From NIOZ-UU13 sp035528395 (GTDB taxonomy: Bacteria > Planctomycetota > Phycisphaerae > Sedimentisphaerales > Anaerobacaceae): DNA of 64,000 nt. Position 1 is the first letter of the stretch, and each line of letters starts with the position of its first letter. The DNA lies in the NCBI GenBank assembly GCA_035528395.1, contig DATKYR010000192.1, positions 1 to 64,000 on the forward strand. Direction: 5' to 3'. Below the pieces are notes generated by a model, which made no database searches, was not told where the DNA came from, and was given only the letters and a program-made list of their open reading frames with translations. Both the position numbers and the translations under genes were made by a program. Positions 56,378-64,000 of this stretch are shown in pieces.

Positions 56378-57334
56378 TCAAGTCCATACCTGATTGATGA
56401 AGTTTTTGACAGTAGCAACGGCTCTGGGATGGCGCATCCGAATTATATCAACGCCGGCCTGCAGTAAGCAGACAGCGGTGGCCGTTTCCCACATCGGACC
56501 CCGGTCGCTGGCTGCGCCCCAGCCCGGTGCGTCTGTGAGTTTGGCCTCTTTGGCCCGCCAGGATTCGTAACCTACGTCACAAATGACCGGCATAGCCATC
56601 ATTTTGTCGCCGGTTAGGGCGGCGAGGCGCTGGCGTTCCTGAATCGAATAGGCATACTCTATTCCATATCCCAATGCTCCGGTGGACTGGAACGTTACTA
56701 TTCGCTCTAACGGAAAGCCCATATCAGAAGCCAAGATATTGACCTGCTTGGCGATGTTGATGTCCAGAGGGGCCTGGGTGATGAGATAATGGCCGTCGGC
56801 CAAAGCGATAGCGGTCAGGGATTTGTAATTGTCCTCTGTAACGGTTCCGATGAGACATTTTTCGCCTTTTGCGGCACCGCTTACCTTGGGCATAACCTGG
56901 TTGTCTTTTTCGTCATTTCCGCAGCTCCACAGGACAATAGGTACACCGACTGCTTTAAATACTTCCTCGGTAACCTTGACGGCGTGAGCGGCGTCTTTGT
57001 CATCCTTGTCGGGGTGAATGCCGTCGAATTTGACACAAATTAAATCTGCCCCAAACTCTTCTACACACTTTTTGGCCCAGTCACCGGGACTGTCGAGCAC
57101 ATCTTTATAAGGTTCGAGCAGGACGTCGGGCCAATCGTTGGGCTTGCTGTCTAGGACGTCCATAGCGATGACCGGTTTTTCACCGGCGTCGGCTGCGGAG
57201 CCGCCATAGACAACATTACGAGCTCCGCCCACGGTTACCGTTAAGGTTCGAGTGCCCCCATCGTCTTTAGTTGCCCCAAGTGTAAGGCGGTTTACTGAGC
57301 CGGTAAATCTTTCTGCAACTTCAGGAACTGGCAT
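56378..57334 (-). CDS. acsD: Corrinoid iron-sulfur protein small subunit
   Basis: 318 aa (CdhD family). CTTGGAGGT ribosome site. Family stretches GGARNVVYGGSAADAGEKP, DLICVKFDGIHPDKDDK, VPIVLWSCGNDEKDN, ALADGHYLITQAPLDIN and TGALGYGIEYAYSI. With AcsC it carries the cobamide that takes the methyl from AcsE to the A-cluster of AcsB. Confidence 0.94.
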   Translation of the reverse strand: MPVPEVAERFTGSVNRLTLGATKDDGGTRTLTVTVGGARNVVYGGSAADAGEKPVIAMDVLDSKPNDWPDVLLEPYKDVLDSPGDWAKKCVEEFGADLICVKFDGIHPDKDDKDAAHAVKVTEEVFKAVGVPIVLWSCGNDEKDNQVMPKVSGAAKGEKCLIGTVTEDNYKSLTAIALADGHYLITQAPLDINIAKQVNILASDMGFPLERIVTFQSTGALGYGIEYAYSIQERQRLAALTGDKMMAMPVICDVGYESWRAKEAKLTDAPGWGAASDRGPMWETATAVCLLQAGVDIIRMRHPRAVATVKNFINQVWT

Positions 57335-57362
57335 TTTAAGACCTCCAAGAATAGTTCATCGT

Positions 57363-58124
57363 TTATAGTTTGGGATTCGTAGCCTGAGAGCTTAAAACTA
57401 AAATATCTTCGAATATTTTCCATGCCGCCGAAAAGGCGGGACTGTCATTTGCAAGGTCAAAAACCGTTTTGGCCTGCATTGAGGCCTCGGAGACGGCCTT
57501 ATCATAGGGTATATGTCCAAAGATGTCTATACCGTCTATTTGTTTGTGGTTTTGGGCTCTGTTCCATATAACGCCGATGTGCTTTACGACAATTGGCAAT
57601 TTTTTAGCAAGGTCAAAAATCCTACGGGCGGTAAGGGCGCCGATGGAGGTCGGTTCTGCTACGATGCACAACAGGTCAACATTATTGGTGGTTCGGCGGG
57701 ACAGATGCTCCATTCCCGCCTCGTTGTCAATAATAACATAATGGTACTGTGAGCTTAATTCGTCCAGGAACTTCCGGAGCATATTGTTTACCGCACAGTA
57801 ACAGGACGGCCCTTCCGGCCGACCCATAGTGAGCAAATCAAAACCCTCGGCCTCGGTAATCGCCTGCTGTATTCCGTATTCGACCGACCGTACCTTGTCC
57901 ATACCGACGTTACTCGGTGGTTTGGCGCGTGCATCTTCGCGGATGTCCGCAACGGTGGCAACCGGCTGAACGCCTAACATTACGCCCAGGCAGGAGTTCG
58001 GGTCAGCGTCCACTGCAAGCACAGCCTTTCTGTCGGCCTGGGCCAGCAGGAACCTTATAATCATTGCGGCTAAAGTTGTCTTGCCCGAACCGCCTTTTCC
58101 ACTTATCGCAATAGTTGTCGTCAT
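57363..58124 (-). CDS. cooC: CooC/AcsF-type nickel-insertion ATPase
   Basis: 253 aa MinD-type ATPase. Deviant Walker A GKGGSGKTTLAA at residue 9, VLAVDADPNS, RPEGPSCYCAVNN (the Cys-x-Cys metal site, about 110), VIIDNEAGMEHLSRR. Matures the nickel sites of CODH or ACS. The bases just before ATG 58124 are CTTTAGGCACTTACT, a member of the local CTAAAGTG repeat, and no ribosome site is visible. Confidence 0.92.
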   Translation of the reverse strand: MTTTIAISGKGGSGKTTLAAMIIRFLLAQADRKAVLAVDADPNSCLGVMLGVQPVATVADIREDARAKPPSNVGMDKVRSVEYGIQQAITEAEGFDLLTMGRPEGPSCYCAVNNMLRKFLDELSSQYHYVIIDNEAGMEHLSRRTTNNVDLLCIVAEPTSIGALTARRIFDLAKKLPIVVKHIGVIWNRAQNHKQIDGIDIFGHIPYDKAVSEASMQAKTVFDLANDSPAFSAAWKIFEDILVLSSQATNPKL

Positions 58125-58127
58125 AGT

Positions 58128-58200
58128 AAGTGCCTAAAGTGTCTAAAGTGAGCTAAAGTGTCTAAAGTGACGGTTTTCCTTAACTTTAGTTCACTCATGA
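58128..58200. repeat. CTAAAGTG tandem words upstream of cooC
   Basis: GTGCCTAAAGTGTCTAAAGT repeated irregularly (four or five CTAAAGTG words), then inverted copies (AACTTTAGTTCACT). It reaches to within three bases of the cooC start codon. Confidence 0.75.
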
Positions 58201-58217
58201 GCACTCCAAACTTTAGT

Positions 58218-58568
58218 TTATTTTTTTCCGTTGGATGTAAAAATAGCGAGGAATTCTGTGCATTCTTCGTAATCGCTTTTTAGTTTTTTCCAGGGTAGCC
58301 ATTTTAGCTTTGCAATTATTTCCAACCAGTATTGTGTTTCACTGGATTCACTTTCACAAATCTTAATCTTGTTTTTGAAATCTGCTTTGCTTCTGGCTCG
58401 ATTGGCTTCTCGATAGTTTGCACCAATAGATGTTCCAGATTTTGTGATTTGAGTCCTTATGACTCTGCCCTCCGGTGTGTTCGGTAAAGTTCTCGATAAA
58501 TGGATTATTCGCACTGCGGATTCTCTTGTTCGCTTCTCAAGCTCTTTTGCGAATTCTTTATTATTCAT
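58218..58568 (-). CDS. Four-helix bundle protein (TIGR02436-like, S23 type)
   Basis: 116 aa, helical. Family marks RVIRTQITKSGTSIGANYRE and ARSKADFKNKIKICESESSE, then TQYWLEIIAKLKWL. These proteins are known from intervening sequences of 23S rRNA and as stand-alone genes of unknown role. It interrupts the acs gene order between acsV and cooC and is flanked on both sides by CTAAAGTG-type repeats, as if inserted with them. Confidence 0.85.
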   Translation of the reverse strand: MNNKEFAKELEKRTRESAVRIIHLSRTLPNTPEGRVIRTQITKSGTSIGANYREANRARSKADFKNKIKICESESSETQYWLEIIAKLKWLPWKKLKSDYEECTEFLAIFTSNGKK

Positions 58569-58596
58569 ACTTTAAATCGAGTTCACTTTAGGCACT

Positions 58597-60519
58597 TCAC
58601 ATTTCACACTTCACACTTGTAACCGAGGGGAACAGTGACAAGTCCGTGTGCGGCAAAAAATTAGCTCTTGTAAATTCGTCCATATATCCCGGATGGCTCA
58701 TCAAATCAAAATATGTCATACTCTTGGCGATTTTTTCTGCTGCCTTGAGAGCTTTTCGGCTAAGCAGTACGGTCTTGGCCCCTGCGATTGAGGTGTTTCC
58801 CACAAATTGAATCTTCTCCAAAGGCACATCAGGTAACATCCCGATAGTAACGGCCTGGCGAACGTTCAGGAAGTTCCCGAATCCCCCAGCCAGGTAAACC
58901 GCATCCAGGTCTTCGAGCTTTGTCTGGGTTGACTCCATAAGGACCCTGATGGCGGCGAAGACACCCGCCTTGGAACGAACCAAATTATCGATGTCGGCCT
59001 GGGTGATTACTATTTCCTCGTGCTCGTTACCTGCCGGGGCTATCTGGAACTGCAGGCCTTCGTCACCTTCGGTTAATCTTGGTTGGCCGTTAGATTTGAA
59101 TCGCCCCGTTCGGTCTATGATGCCGTGGGTAAATAACTCGGCAAGGGTATCCAGAAGGCCCGAGCCGCAAATGCCGACAGGATGGGTGTCCCCGATTGTC
59201 TTAAGCTCGATAGAACCATCGTCGAGAATAGTCAGTTTTTCGATAGCCCCGGCACCGGCCCTCATGCCGTGCTTGACGCCGCTTCCTTCAAATGCAGGGC
59301 CTGCCGAGCTTGAGGCGCAGACCAGCCAATCCCGATTACCAAGCACAACCTCACCGTTTGTTCCAATATCAGCGAAAAGTGAGATGCCTTTTTTAGTAAA
59401 GATTCGCGTGGTTAGAACGCCGGCTACTATGTCACTGCCCACGTAAGCAGCTACACTTGGCAGGCAGTATAATAAACCTCGCTTGTTGATCTGGACGCCT
59501 GCTTCTGCCGCCCGGATTGGGGGCACAAAGCTGGCTGAGGCGATATATGGCTCTCTGCGGATTCGTGTAGGGTCTAAATTCAGCAAGAAATGCACCATTG
59601 CGGTGTTGCCGGCACATATTACCGCGGTTATGTCATGCAAATCGATTTTTTGCCTCGTTGCAAGTGTGACAATAAGATTGTTCACATCGTTCACGATGCG
59701 ATTTTGCATCTCATCGAAAGCGTTATTCTCTTCTGCGTAGATGATTCGGCGAATGTAGTCCTCGCCAAAGTTAATCTGGCTGTTATATGTAGCCTCTGTA
59801 TCTATAGTCTTGGCATTTATCAGGTCAACAAGATGGGCCACAACCGTCGTAGTGCCCAGGTCAACCGCCACGGCAAAGTTCGTCTTACAGCGCTTTATCG
59901 GCTCGACCTCTATGACCTCTGTCGTTCCACTACGCCGACCAATAGTGACTGCAACCTTGTAATTCGTCACAAGAAGCACTTTTGAAAGTCCCTGCAGAAT
60001 GCGAAAGCCGGTCTGCATTATAGGGGCATCTATCTGCTCGCGTATCGCAACATATAGGCGCTCGTGGTCGGCAGTATGGTCGTGTACGGTCGGTGGTGAC
60101 ATCTCCAGGGCAAGTTTGCGGACCAAAGCGTCAAGCTCAAACAATCCTTCCCGCACTTCACCGGCGAGCTCGCTGAATCTGCGGGCGTCTGTGTCCATAA
60201 GTATCTGACTTGTTTCCAAGGTATGAGACTTTGGAACGGTTATGGTCATATCGGAAAGGACTTTGCTCTGGCAGGCAAGAACGACATTTTCACGTGTTTC
60301 GTCCGGCGTAAGTAAAGCTGTGGGCTTGCTTTGAAATTGCCCTTCATCAATTATTACTTTGCATTTTCCGCAATATCCATCACCGCCGCAGATGCTGCTT
60401 AAATAAATACCTGCTTTGTGGGCGGCCTCGAGTAGAACCGTCCCGCCCGGTACTTCTATTTTAAGACCGCTTGGTTCAAAACGTACTGTGAATTTTTTTT
60501 TCTTCTTGCTTTCTTCCAT
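58597..60519 (-). CDS. acsV: AcsV/RACo: ATP-dependent reductive activator of the corrinoid protein
   Basis: 640 aa from ATG 60519. An upstream in-frame start (60600) would translate a GAGTATCGAGAATC repeat as EYRESRIEYREWRIEYREL and is rejected. N-terminal 2Fe-2S ferredoxin (about 10-100; ligands in SICGGDGYCGKCKV and a later Cys), linker, then an ASKHA ATPase (DUF4445): AVDLGTTTVVAHLVDL, CAGNTAMVHFLLNLDP, ADIGTNGEVVLGN, VYLAGGFGNFLN. Reduces Co(II) to Co(I) in AcsCD using ATP. Confidence 0.92.
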   Translation of the reverse strand: MEESKKKKKFTVRFEPSGLKIEVPGGTVLLEAAHKAGIYLSSICGGDGYCGKCKVIIDEGQFQSKPTALLTPDETRENVVLACQSKVLSDMTITVPKSHTLETSQILMDTDARRFSELAGEVREGLFELDALVRKLALEMSPPTVHDHTADHERLYVAIREQIDAPIMQTGFRILQGLSKVLLVTNYKVAVTIGRRSGTTEVIEVEPIKRCKTNFAVAVDLGTTTVVAHLVDLINAKTIDTEATYNSQINFGEDYIRRIIYAEENNAFDEMQNRIVNDVNNLIVTLATRQKIDLHDITAVICAGNTAMVHFLLNLDPTRIRREPYIASASFVPPIRAAEAGVQINKRGLLYCLPSVAAYVGSDIVAGVLTTRIFTKKGISLFADIGTNGEVVLGNRDWLVCASSSAGPAFEGSGVKHGMRAGAGAIEKLTILDDGSIELKTIGDTHPVGICGSGLLDTLAELFTHGIIDRTGRFKSNGQPRLTEGDEGLQFQIAPAGNEHEEIVITQADIDNLVRSKAGVFAAIRVLMESTQTKLEDLDAVYLAGGFGNFLNVRQAVTIGMLPDVPLEKIQFVGNTSIAGAKTVLLSRKALKAAEKIAKSMTYFDLMSHPGYMDEFTRANFLPHTDLSLFPSVTSVKCEM

Positions 60520-60520
60520 T

Positions 60521-60615
60521 CTCAATTCTCGATACTCGATTCTCCATTCTCGATACTCGATTCTCGATTCTCGATACTCGTTTTTTCCTTTTACGAGCAT
60601 CTAACATCGAGCAAC
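60521..60615. repeat. GAGTATCGAGAATCGAGAAT degenerate tandem repeat
   Basis: Irregular array of TCGATACTCGATTCTC / CATTCTCGATAC words on the plus strand, ending in ATCGAGCAACGAGCATC. It lies between acsC and acsV and extends to the likely acsV start, giving a false in-frame extension. Confidence 0.8.
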
Positions 60616-60626
60616 GAGCATCCAGT

Positions 60627-61964
60627 TTAATTCCAGACTTCCTGGAGATATTTAGGCAGCATCGAACACTCTCTTGGACCAACCATAACCTCCCAGTTTG
60701 TGGCCTCTTCGAGTTTGCCGCTCATTACAGCGACGTAACCGGGGATGATTAGTTTGCGGTGTTTGACCAGGTCTTCCACGCCGTATTTGGTCATAGCATC
60801 AGCTACCGTTTTTTCGTTGAGCTTGTCTCCGGAATATGCCGTCAATACACTTGTGCCTTCTGTATCAACCACGAGAATATAGCTCGGCACCCTGCTGGCC
60901 TCGACGTCCGATTCCACTGTGTAGTATGTCAGTGAAAAGTTCGTCGTAAACATCATCGGTGAATTCTCATTAGGCTCGCCAATACGATAGACTTTCGGTT
61001 CTACCTGGACAGGCTTCTGTGGGTCGGTAAAGATATTCATAACCGCGGTCAGCATAGGCAAAAGCGCATAGGGTTCGACAGTGTCGAGCACGACGATACC
61101 GGCATATTTGCAAATTAGACTTATGGCGGAAGCTGCCTGTGTATCGGCGTCACCATCAACAACAAAGGATATTGTTGGATAACCTAACGGCCTGAAAACC
61201 TTTTTCAGCGCCAAAGCTCGCATCTTTGACAGATTAAACATTTGGTCCTGCAGGCTCGGGCTCTCAAGGTTTAATACAATATCTTCGACTCCTTCGGCCT
61301 TAATCTTTTCGGTAAGCTCGGCCAGGGCCTCAATTGATTCGGCTTTTGCCACAAGCGGGCAGCCATTTTCCTTGGCGATTTTTGCCATCTCCTGGGCCGT
61401 ATCGGGCGTGGCCGAGGCAAGTAAAGGTACAGATTCTTTAGTTTTAGCTACTGCCGCGGCCATTGCATCGGGTGATTGGGTTACTAAGATTAATGCAAGG
61501 TCGCTGCCATCCTTTACCACTGCGGCGGCCTGTGCAAAAGACTCAGGCGAGCCGCTGTCGTTGACGAGAGCTATGGCCTTAACTCCAATCTTGATCCCGA
61601 TACGCTCGAACTGGAGTGCATTTACGGCCTCGATGCGTTTGGTTAAATCCTCGCCGGTAAGTTTGTCCGAGACGGTTACGGCCAGAACGGTCGGATTATA
61701 AAATTTTTCTTCGTGTCGGAACATTACCGTTTCCTGCCCGAGCTGGACCTGATTGTCTCCGGTGCCGAACACAACTTTTGCCATCGGTGGGGCTGCAGCA
61801 GCAGCGAGTTTTTCTTTGGCTTCTTCAGAGACGTCGGGGCAGTCTTCGAGTTTGGCGCGTTTCTGGGCAAGCGCCATTGCAAAGGCCAGGCAAGTAGGCA
61901 TGCCGCACTTTTTGCAGTTGGTTTTTGGTAGGAGTTTAAATATATCCAATCCTGTCAGTGCCAT
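60627..61964 (-). CDS. acsC: Corrinoid iron-sulfur protein large subunit
   Basis: 445 aa (CdhE family). N-terminal 4Fe-4S domain KTNCKKCGMPTCLAFAMALA with a fourth Cys in LEDCPDV; TIM-barrel middle; C-terminal cobamide-binding part (IPGYVAVMSGKLEEAT near the end). Forms the heterodimer with AcsD. AAGGAGAAC ribosome site. Confidence 0.95.
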   Translation of the reverse strand: MALTGLDIFKLLPKTNCKKCGMPTCLAFAMALAQKRAKLEDCPDVSEEAKEKLAAAAAPPMAKVVFGTGDNQVQLGQETVMFRHEEKFYNPTVLAVTVSDKLTGEDLTKRIEAVNALQFERIGIKIGVKAIALVNDSGSPESFAQAAAVVKDGSDLALILVTQSPDAMAAAVAKTKESVPLLASATPDTAQEMAKIAKENGCPLVAKAESIEALAELTEKIKAEGVEDIVLNLESPSLQDQMFNLSKMRALALKKVFRPLGYPTISFVVDGDADTQAASAISLICKYAGIVVLDTVEPYALLPMLTAVMNIFTDPQKPVQVEPKVYRIGEPNENSPMMFTTNFSLTYYTVESDVEASRVPSYILVVDTEGTSVLTAYSGDKLNEKTVADAMTKYGVEDLVKHRKLIIPGYVAVMSGKLEEATNWEVMVGPRECSMLPKYLQEVWN

Positions 61965-61978
61965 AATAGTTCTCCTTA

Positions 61979-62022
61979 TGTCGGAAGTCAGATGTCAGAA
62001 GTCAGAAATCAGAGGTCAGAAA
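61979..62022. repeat. AGTCAGA/AAATCAGA tandem words upstream of acsC
   Basis: GTCGGAAGTCAGATGTCAGAAG and four further (G/A)TCAGA words. It overlaps the end of the four-helix-bundle remnant at 62009-62140. A second array of TCTGTCTTCTGTTCTCTGTC words stands at 62147-62170. Confidence 0.7.
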
Positions 62023-62140
62023 AATTCTGCCAGTTGTTTGTTAAACTATAAAGCATCGCATTGACTTCGTCATATCTATCATCTAATTTCTTGTACTCAT
62101 CTTCTGTTATATGTCTGCAATCTCTTAGGTTCTTAATCAC
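62009..62140 (-). pseudogene. C-terminal remnant of a four-helix bundle protein
   Basis: A 43-codon open frame from GTG 62140 reads VIKNLRDCRHITEDEYKKLD, then DRYDEVNAMLYSLTNNW and a stop. Helical and similar to the last two helices of S23/TIGR02436 proteins (pattern I-T/S-E-E-E-Y-x-x-L, followed by a L-x-x-L-x-x-x helix). The first two thirds of the gene are missing. Second trace of this family in the acs region. Confidence 0.55.
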
Positions 62141-62170
62141 CGGTGGCTCTCTGTCTTCTGTTCTCTGTCC

Positions 62171-64000
62171 TTAGAACATAGGTTCTAAAGTCGTTACGGG
62201 ATGCTCGTTTTTTGTAATAAATTCCAGAACCTCTTCTTCAGTTGTGGCTGTGGTCTCATCGGCAATCTTGGCGAGGAATTCTTCCGAGGTCAGTCCTATT
62301 TCCTTGACTCTTTCGCTGAAAGTATCCTTAATGTCTTCTTTCAGCATGGTGGGCATCCATACTATTCGCTTAATTCCGCCTTCAGCAGCGATGAATTTCT
62401 TCGAGCAGATGTAATGCTTAGAATGGCCAATGAAGCCCGGCGTTTGCTGTCCGCCGCCTACAGTGCCGGCCAGTGTCGAGAACTTCATTCCGCAAGGTGT
62501 CATCTCAGGGAACTCCCTGTTAACAATCATTATGCCACCTGTTGAGGGCAGCACAGCAGCGATACATTCGAAGCAGCCGCAGGAGGTCATCGGGTCGGTA
62601 ATCATACTGTACTGGCTCATTCGCTCAACGTTACCACCGCTGGTTTTGAGGACGAATGCGTTTATTCTGTCCCACTGGCCGATGGTCGGCTCGATGCAAT
62701 TGCCTTTGGAGATGGGCTGATTCGGTCCGGACGGAGTTATCTCATATGCCGCCCGACAGTCCAGCCAGCTATAAGCACCGCATAGGCCCGGCCGTTCAGG
62801 TGAAACTACACATAAATGATTCGGGGCGAAACTCTGACAAAGTGTGCAGGAATAAAACGTCTCTATGTCTTCGTCCTGCATGCCCGCTAATCGTGCATCA
62901 CGCTCGGCATAGACGGCCTGGGCCTGCTTACGAAGCTCTTCCACCTGCTTTTGGTCGGTGAACAATTTGACCTGTACCTTATCTAAAATACTCGAATATT
63001 CGTCGTGGAACTTGGCGTGCAGGAGCTTACCAATGTGTTCAAGCTTGAATCCCGCCTTTGCGGCGTCGTTGCTGATTCGTATCCAGTTAATGTCCCGCTG
63101 TCCCATATGCCAGAGTCCCTGTGCTTCGTTCATAAACGTATGTATATGCCGCTCCAGCACAGGTTCAAAGTCAGGCTGCATTTTTCTTCCCGCCACTTCA
63201 ACTATAATTCCCAGCGGCAGTTTTCCACCGGCCTCCAACGAATCGACATCAGGTCCCTGCACTTCAACGTTACCGTCTTCAACATCGCTGATTTCTCGCA
63301 TGCGGAGCCATTCGAAGGCTGGGGTTCTCTGCCCGCCGAACTCGCAGTGCATTTCTTCCTTGCGGATACGTTCACCTTCAAAAGCCGGACTGACAGAGAT
63401 GGGGATTGGTATTTCCGTGATTTTTATTTTAAGACCGCGGACTTCAATGGCTTTCTCTACGATTTGGTCATGAGGGATATTCGAAACAACGTGCTCATAC
63501 GTGCACACACCGGTAGGTAAAATCTCCGGGATGTCCGAATCGGCGATAGTTGGAAAGCCGTAATTAATCGCACCTGCGGCGTTAGCATACCATTCATCAG
63601 TGACCTCGCCCAGTGCCATAACAAAGGCAAAGATTCTGTTTTTGTTGTAGAGCAGGTTGCGTCGGAAATCGCCGGGTTGGACACCTCCGAAACTAAGGGC
63701 AGCTCGGCTTGCGAATCCGAGTGAATATATCGCTGAAGTTATTTCCCGTCCGAAAGGCACCAGTCGTGTTTCCCAGCCTAACTGTACACCGCCTTCGACG
63801 AGCTGCTCGGCGAAAGTAGTACCGTTATTGTGCGCAGACATAAAAACGTATAGACAGCGTTCCTGGAGCTTGCGGGCAATATCGACGGCTGTTTCAACGT
63901 CCGGGGCCGAGCCGACAACAGCCGCAAATCCGGGTGCGGTACCGTCCACAAACTGGATACCACGTTCGCGGAGTATTACATCGTCCGCCGCTCCGAGCCA
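62171..64000 (-). CDS. acsB: Acetyl-CoA synthase beta subunit, partial (runs off the right edge)
   Basis: 609 codons visible; the frame is open to base 64000, so GTG 63949 is not the start. It joins CO, methyl and CoA into acetyl-CoA. The A-cluster ligands are seen: SCTLCQSFAPNHLC with GLC nine residues later, and the C-G-C pair in TSCGCFECIAAVLPSTGG. N-terminal part RGIQFVDGTAPGFAAVVG belongs to the domain that normally contacts CODH. The CODH catalytic gene (acsA/cooS) is expected just outside the window. Confidence 0.95.
   Translation of the reverse strand, partial: WLGAADDVILRERGIQFVDGTAPGFAAVVGSAPDVETAVDIARKLQERCLYVFMSAHNNGTTFAEQLVEGGVQLGWETRLVPFGREITSAIYSLGFASRAALSFGGVQPGDFRRNLLYNKNRIFAFVMALGEVTDEWYANAAGAINYGFPTIADSDIPEILPTGVCTYEHVVSNIPHDQIVEKAIEVRGLKIKITEIPIPISVSPAFEGERIRKEEMHCEFGGQRTPAFEWLRMREISDVEDGNVEVQGPDVDSLEAGGKLPLGIIVEVAGRKMQPDFEPVLERHIHTFMNEAQGLWHMGQRDINWIRISNDAAKAGFKLEHIGKLLHAKFHDEYSSILDKVQVKLFTDQKQVEELRKQAQAVYAERDARLAGMQDEDIETFYSCTLCQSFAPNHLCVVSPERPGLCGAYSWLDCRAAYEITPSGPNQPISKGNCIEPTIGQWDRINAFVLKTSGGNVERMSQYSMITDPMTSCGCFECIAAVLPSTGGIMIVNREFPEMTPCGMKFSTLAGTVGGGQQTPGFIGHSKHYICSKKFIAAEGGIKRIVWMPTMLKEDIKDTFSERVKEIGLTSEEFLAKIADETTATTEEEVLEFITKNEHPVTTLEPMF

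Noticed and set aside
60520..60600. Upstream extension of acsV with EYRESRIEYREW repeats
   Set aside because: It is the translation of an intergenic tandem repeat; the ferredoxin domain begins after ATG 60519.

Overview
The window looks like a chromosomal piece of an anaerobic, acetogen-like planctomycete (Phycisphaerae-type). This is inferred from three things: secreted LamG/FN3-like proteins carrying the VDDFESYND signature, a compact E-F-G-G-G-H-I-J-K pseudopilin operon, and a nearly complete Wood-Ljungdahl gene set. No rRNA, tRNA, CRISPR array or intact insertion sequence was seen.

Layout. 1-5.7 kb: two tandem paralogous secreted LamG proteins on the minus strand. Each has the same sigma70-like promoter and the same hairpin/uORF leader; the first gene runs off the left edge. 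5.9-7.3 kb: a DUF2752 membrane protein and an inositol-monophosphatase-family enzyme, divergently arranged. 7.3-18.3 kb: a type II secretion/pseudopilin operon read on the minus strand from a strong promoter at about 18.3 kb. 18.3-19.2 kb: a gene-free AT-rich gap. 19.2-25.9 kb, plus strand: serA, a phosphoglucosamine-mutase-type enzyme, a CDF cation transporter, and a Cache-HAMP histidine kinase with a single-domain response regulator. 26.2-29.1 kb: a Cdd1-type helix-hairpin-helix protein, an Rrf2 regulator with a palindromic operator, a TauE/SafE exporter, and three tandem small paralogues of about 90 aa with no family I recognise. 29.3-38 kb: an acetate/acetyl-CoA island with ADP-forming acyl-CoA synthetase, CoA-transferase fused to GNAT, AcuC-like deacetylase, OFA-type MFS transporter and AMP-forming Acs. 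38.2-64 kb, all minus strand: hydrogenase maturation protease, MvhA, MvhG, MvhD, a giant HdrA fusion, HdrC, MetF, MetV, FolD, a QmoB-like and a QmoA-like flavoprotein, Fhs, AcsE, AcsD, CooC/AcsF, a four-helix-bundle protein, AcsV/RACo, AcsC and AcsB (cut by the right edge).

How the genes work together. Fhs and FolD carry formate to methylene-THF. MetVF reduces it to methyl-THF, probably coupled through HdrA/HdrC/MvhD to the MvhAG [NiFe] hydrogenase and, through an inserted GltD/NfnB-like domain, to NAD(P)H. AcsE moves the methyl group to the corrinoid protein AcsCD, AcsV reactivates the corrinoid, CooC matures the nickel enzyme, and AcsB makes acetyl-CoA. The acetate island can interconvert acetyl-CoA and acetate, and it carries a putative lysine acetylation/deacetylation pair that could control Acs.

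The spacers are unusual. Many are filled with short degenerate tandem repeats, a different unit in each gap, or with REP/MITE-like palindromes; one such repeat is translated in frame inside the hydrogenase protease. The best candidates for something new are the triple small-protein family, the HdrA-GltD-HdrA fusion, the QmoAB-like pair inside the C1 pathway, and the duplicated leader upstream of the LamG genes.
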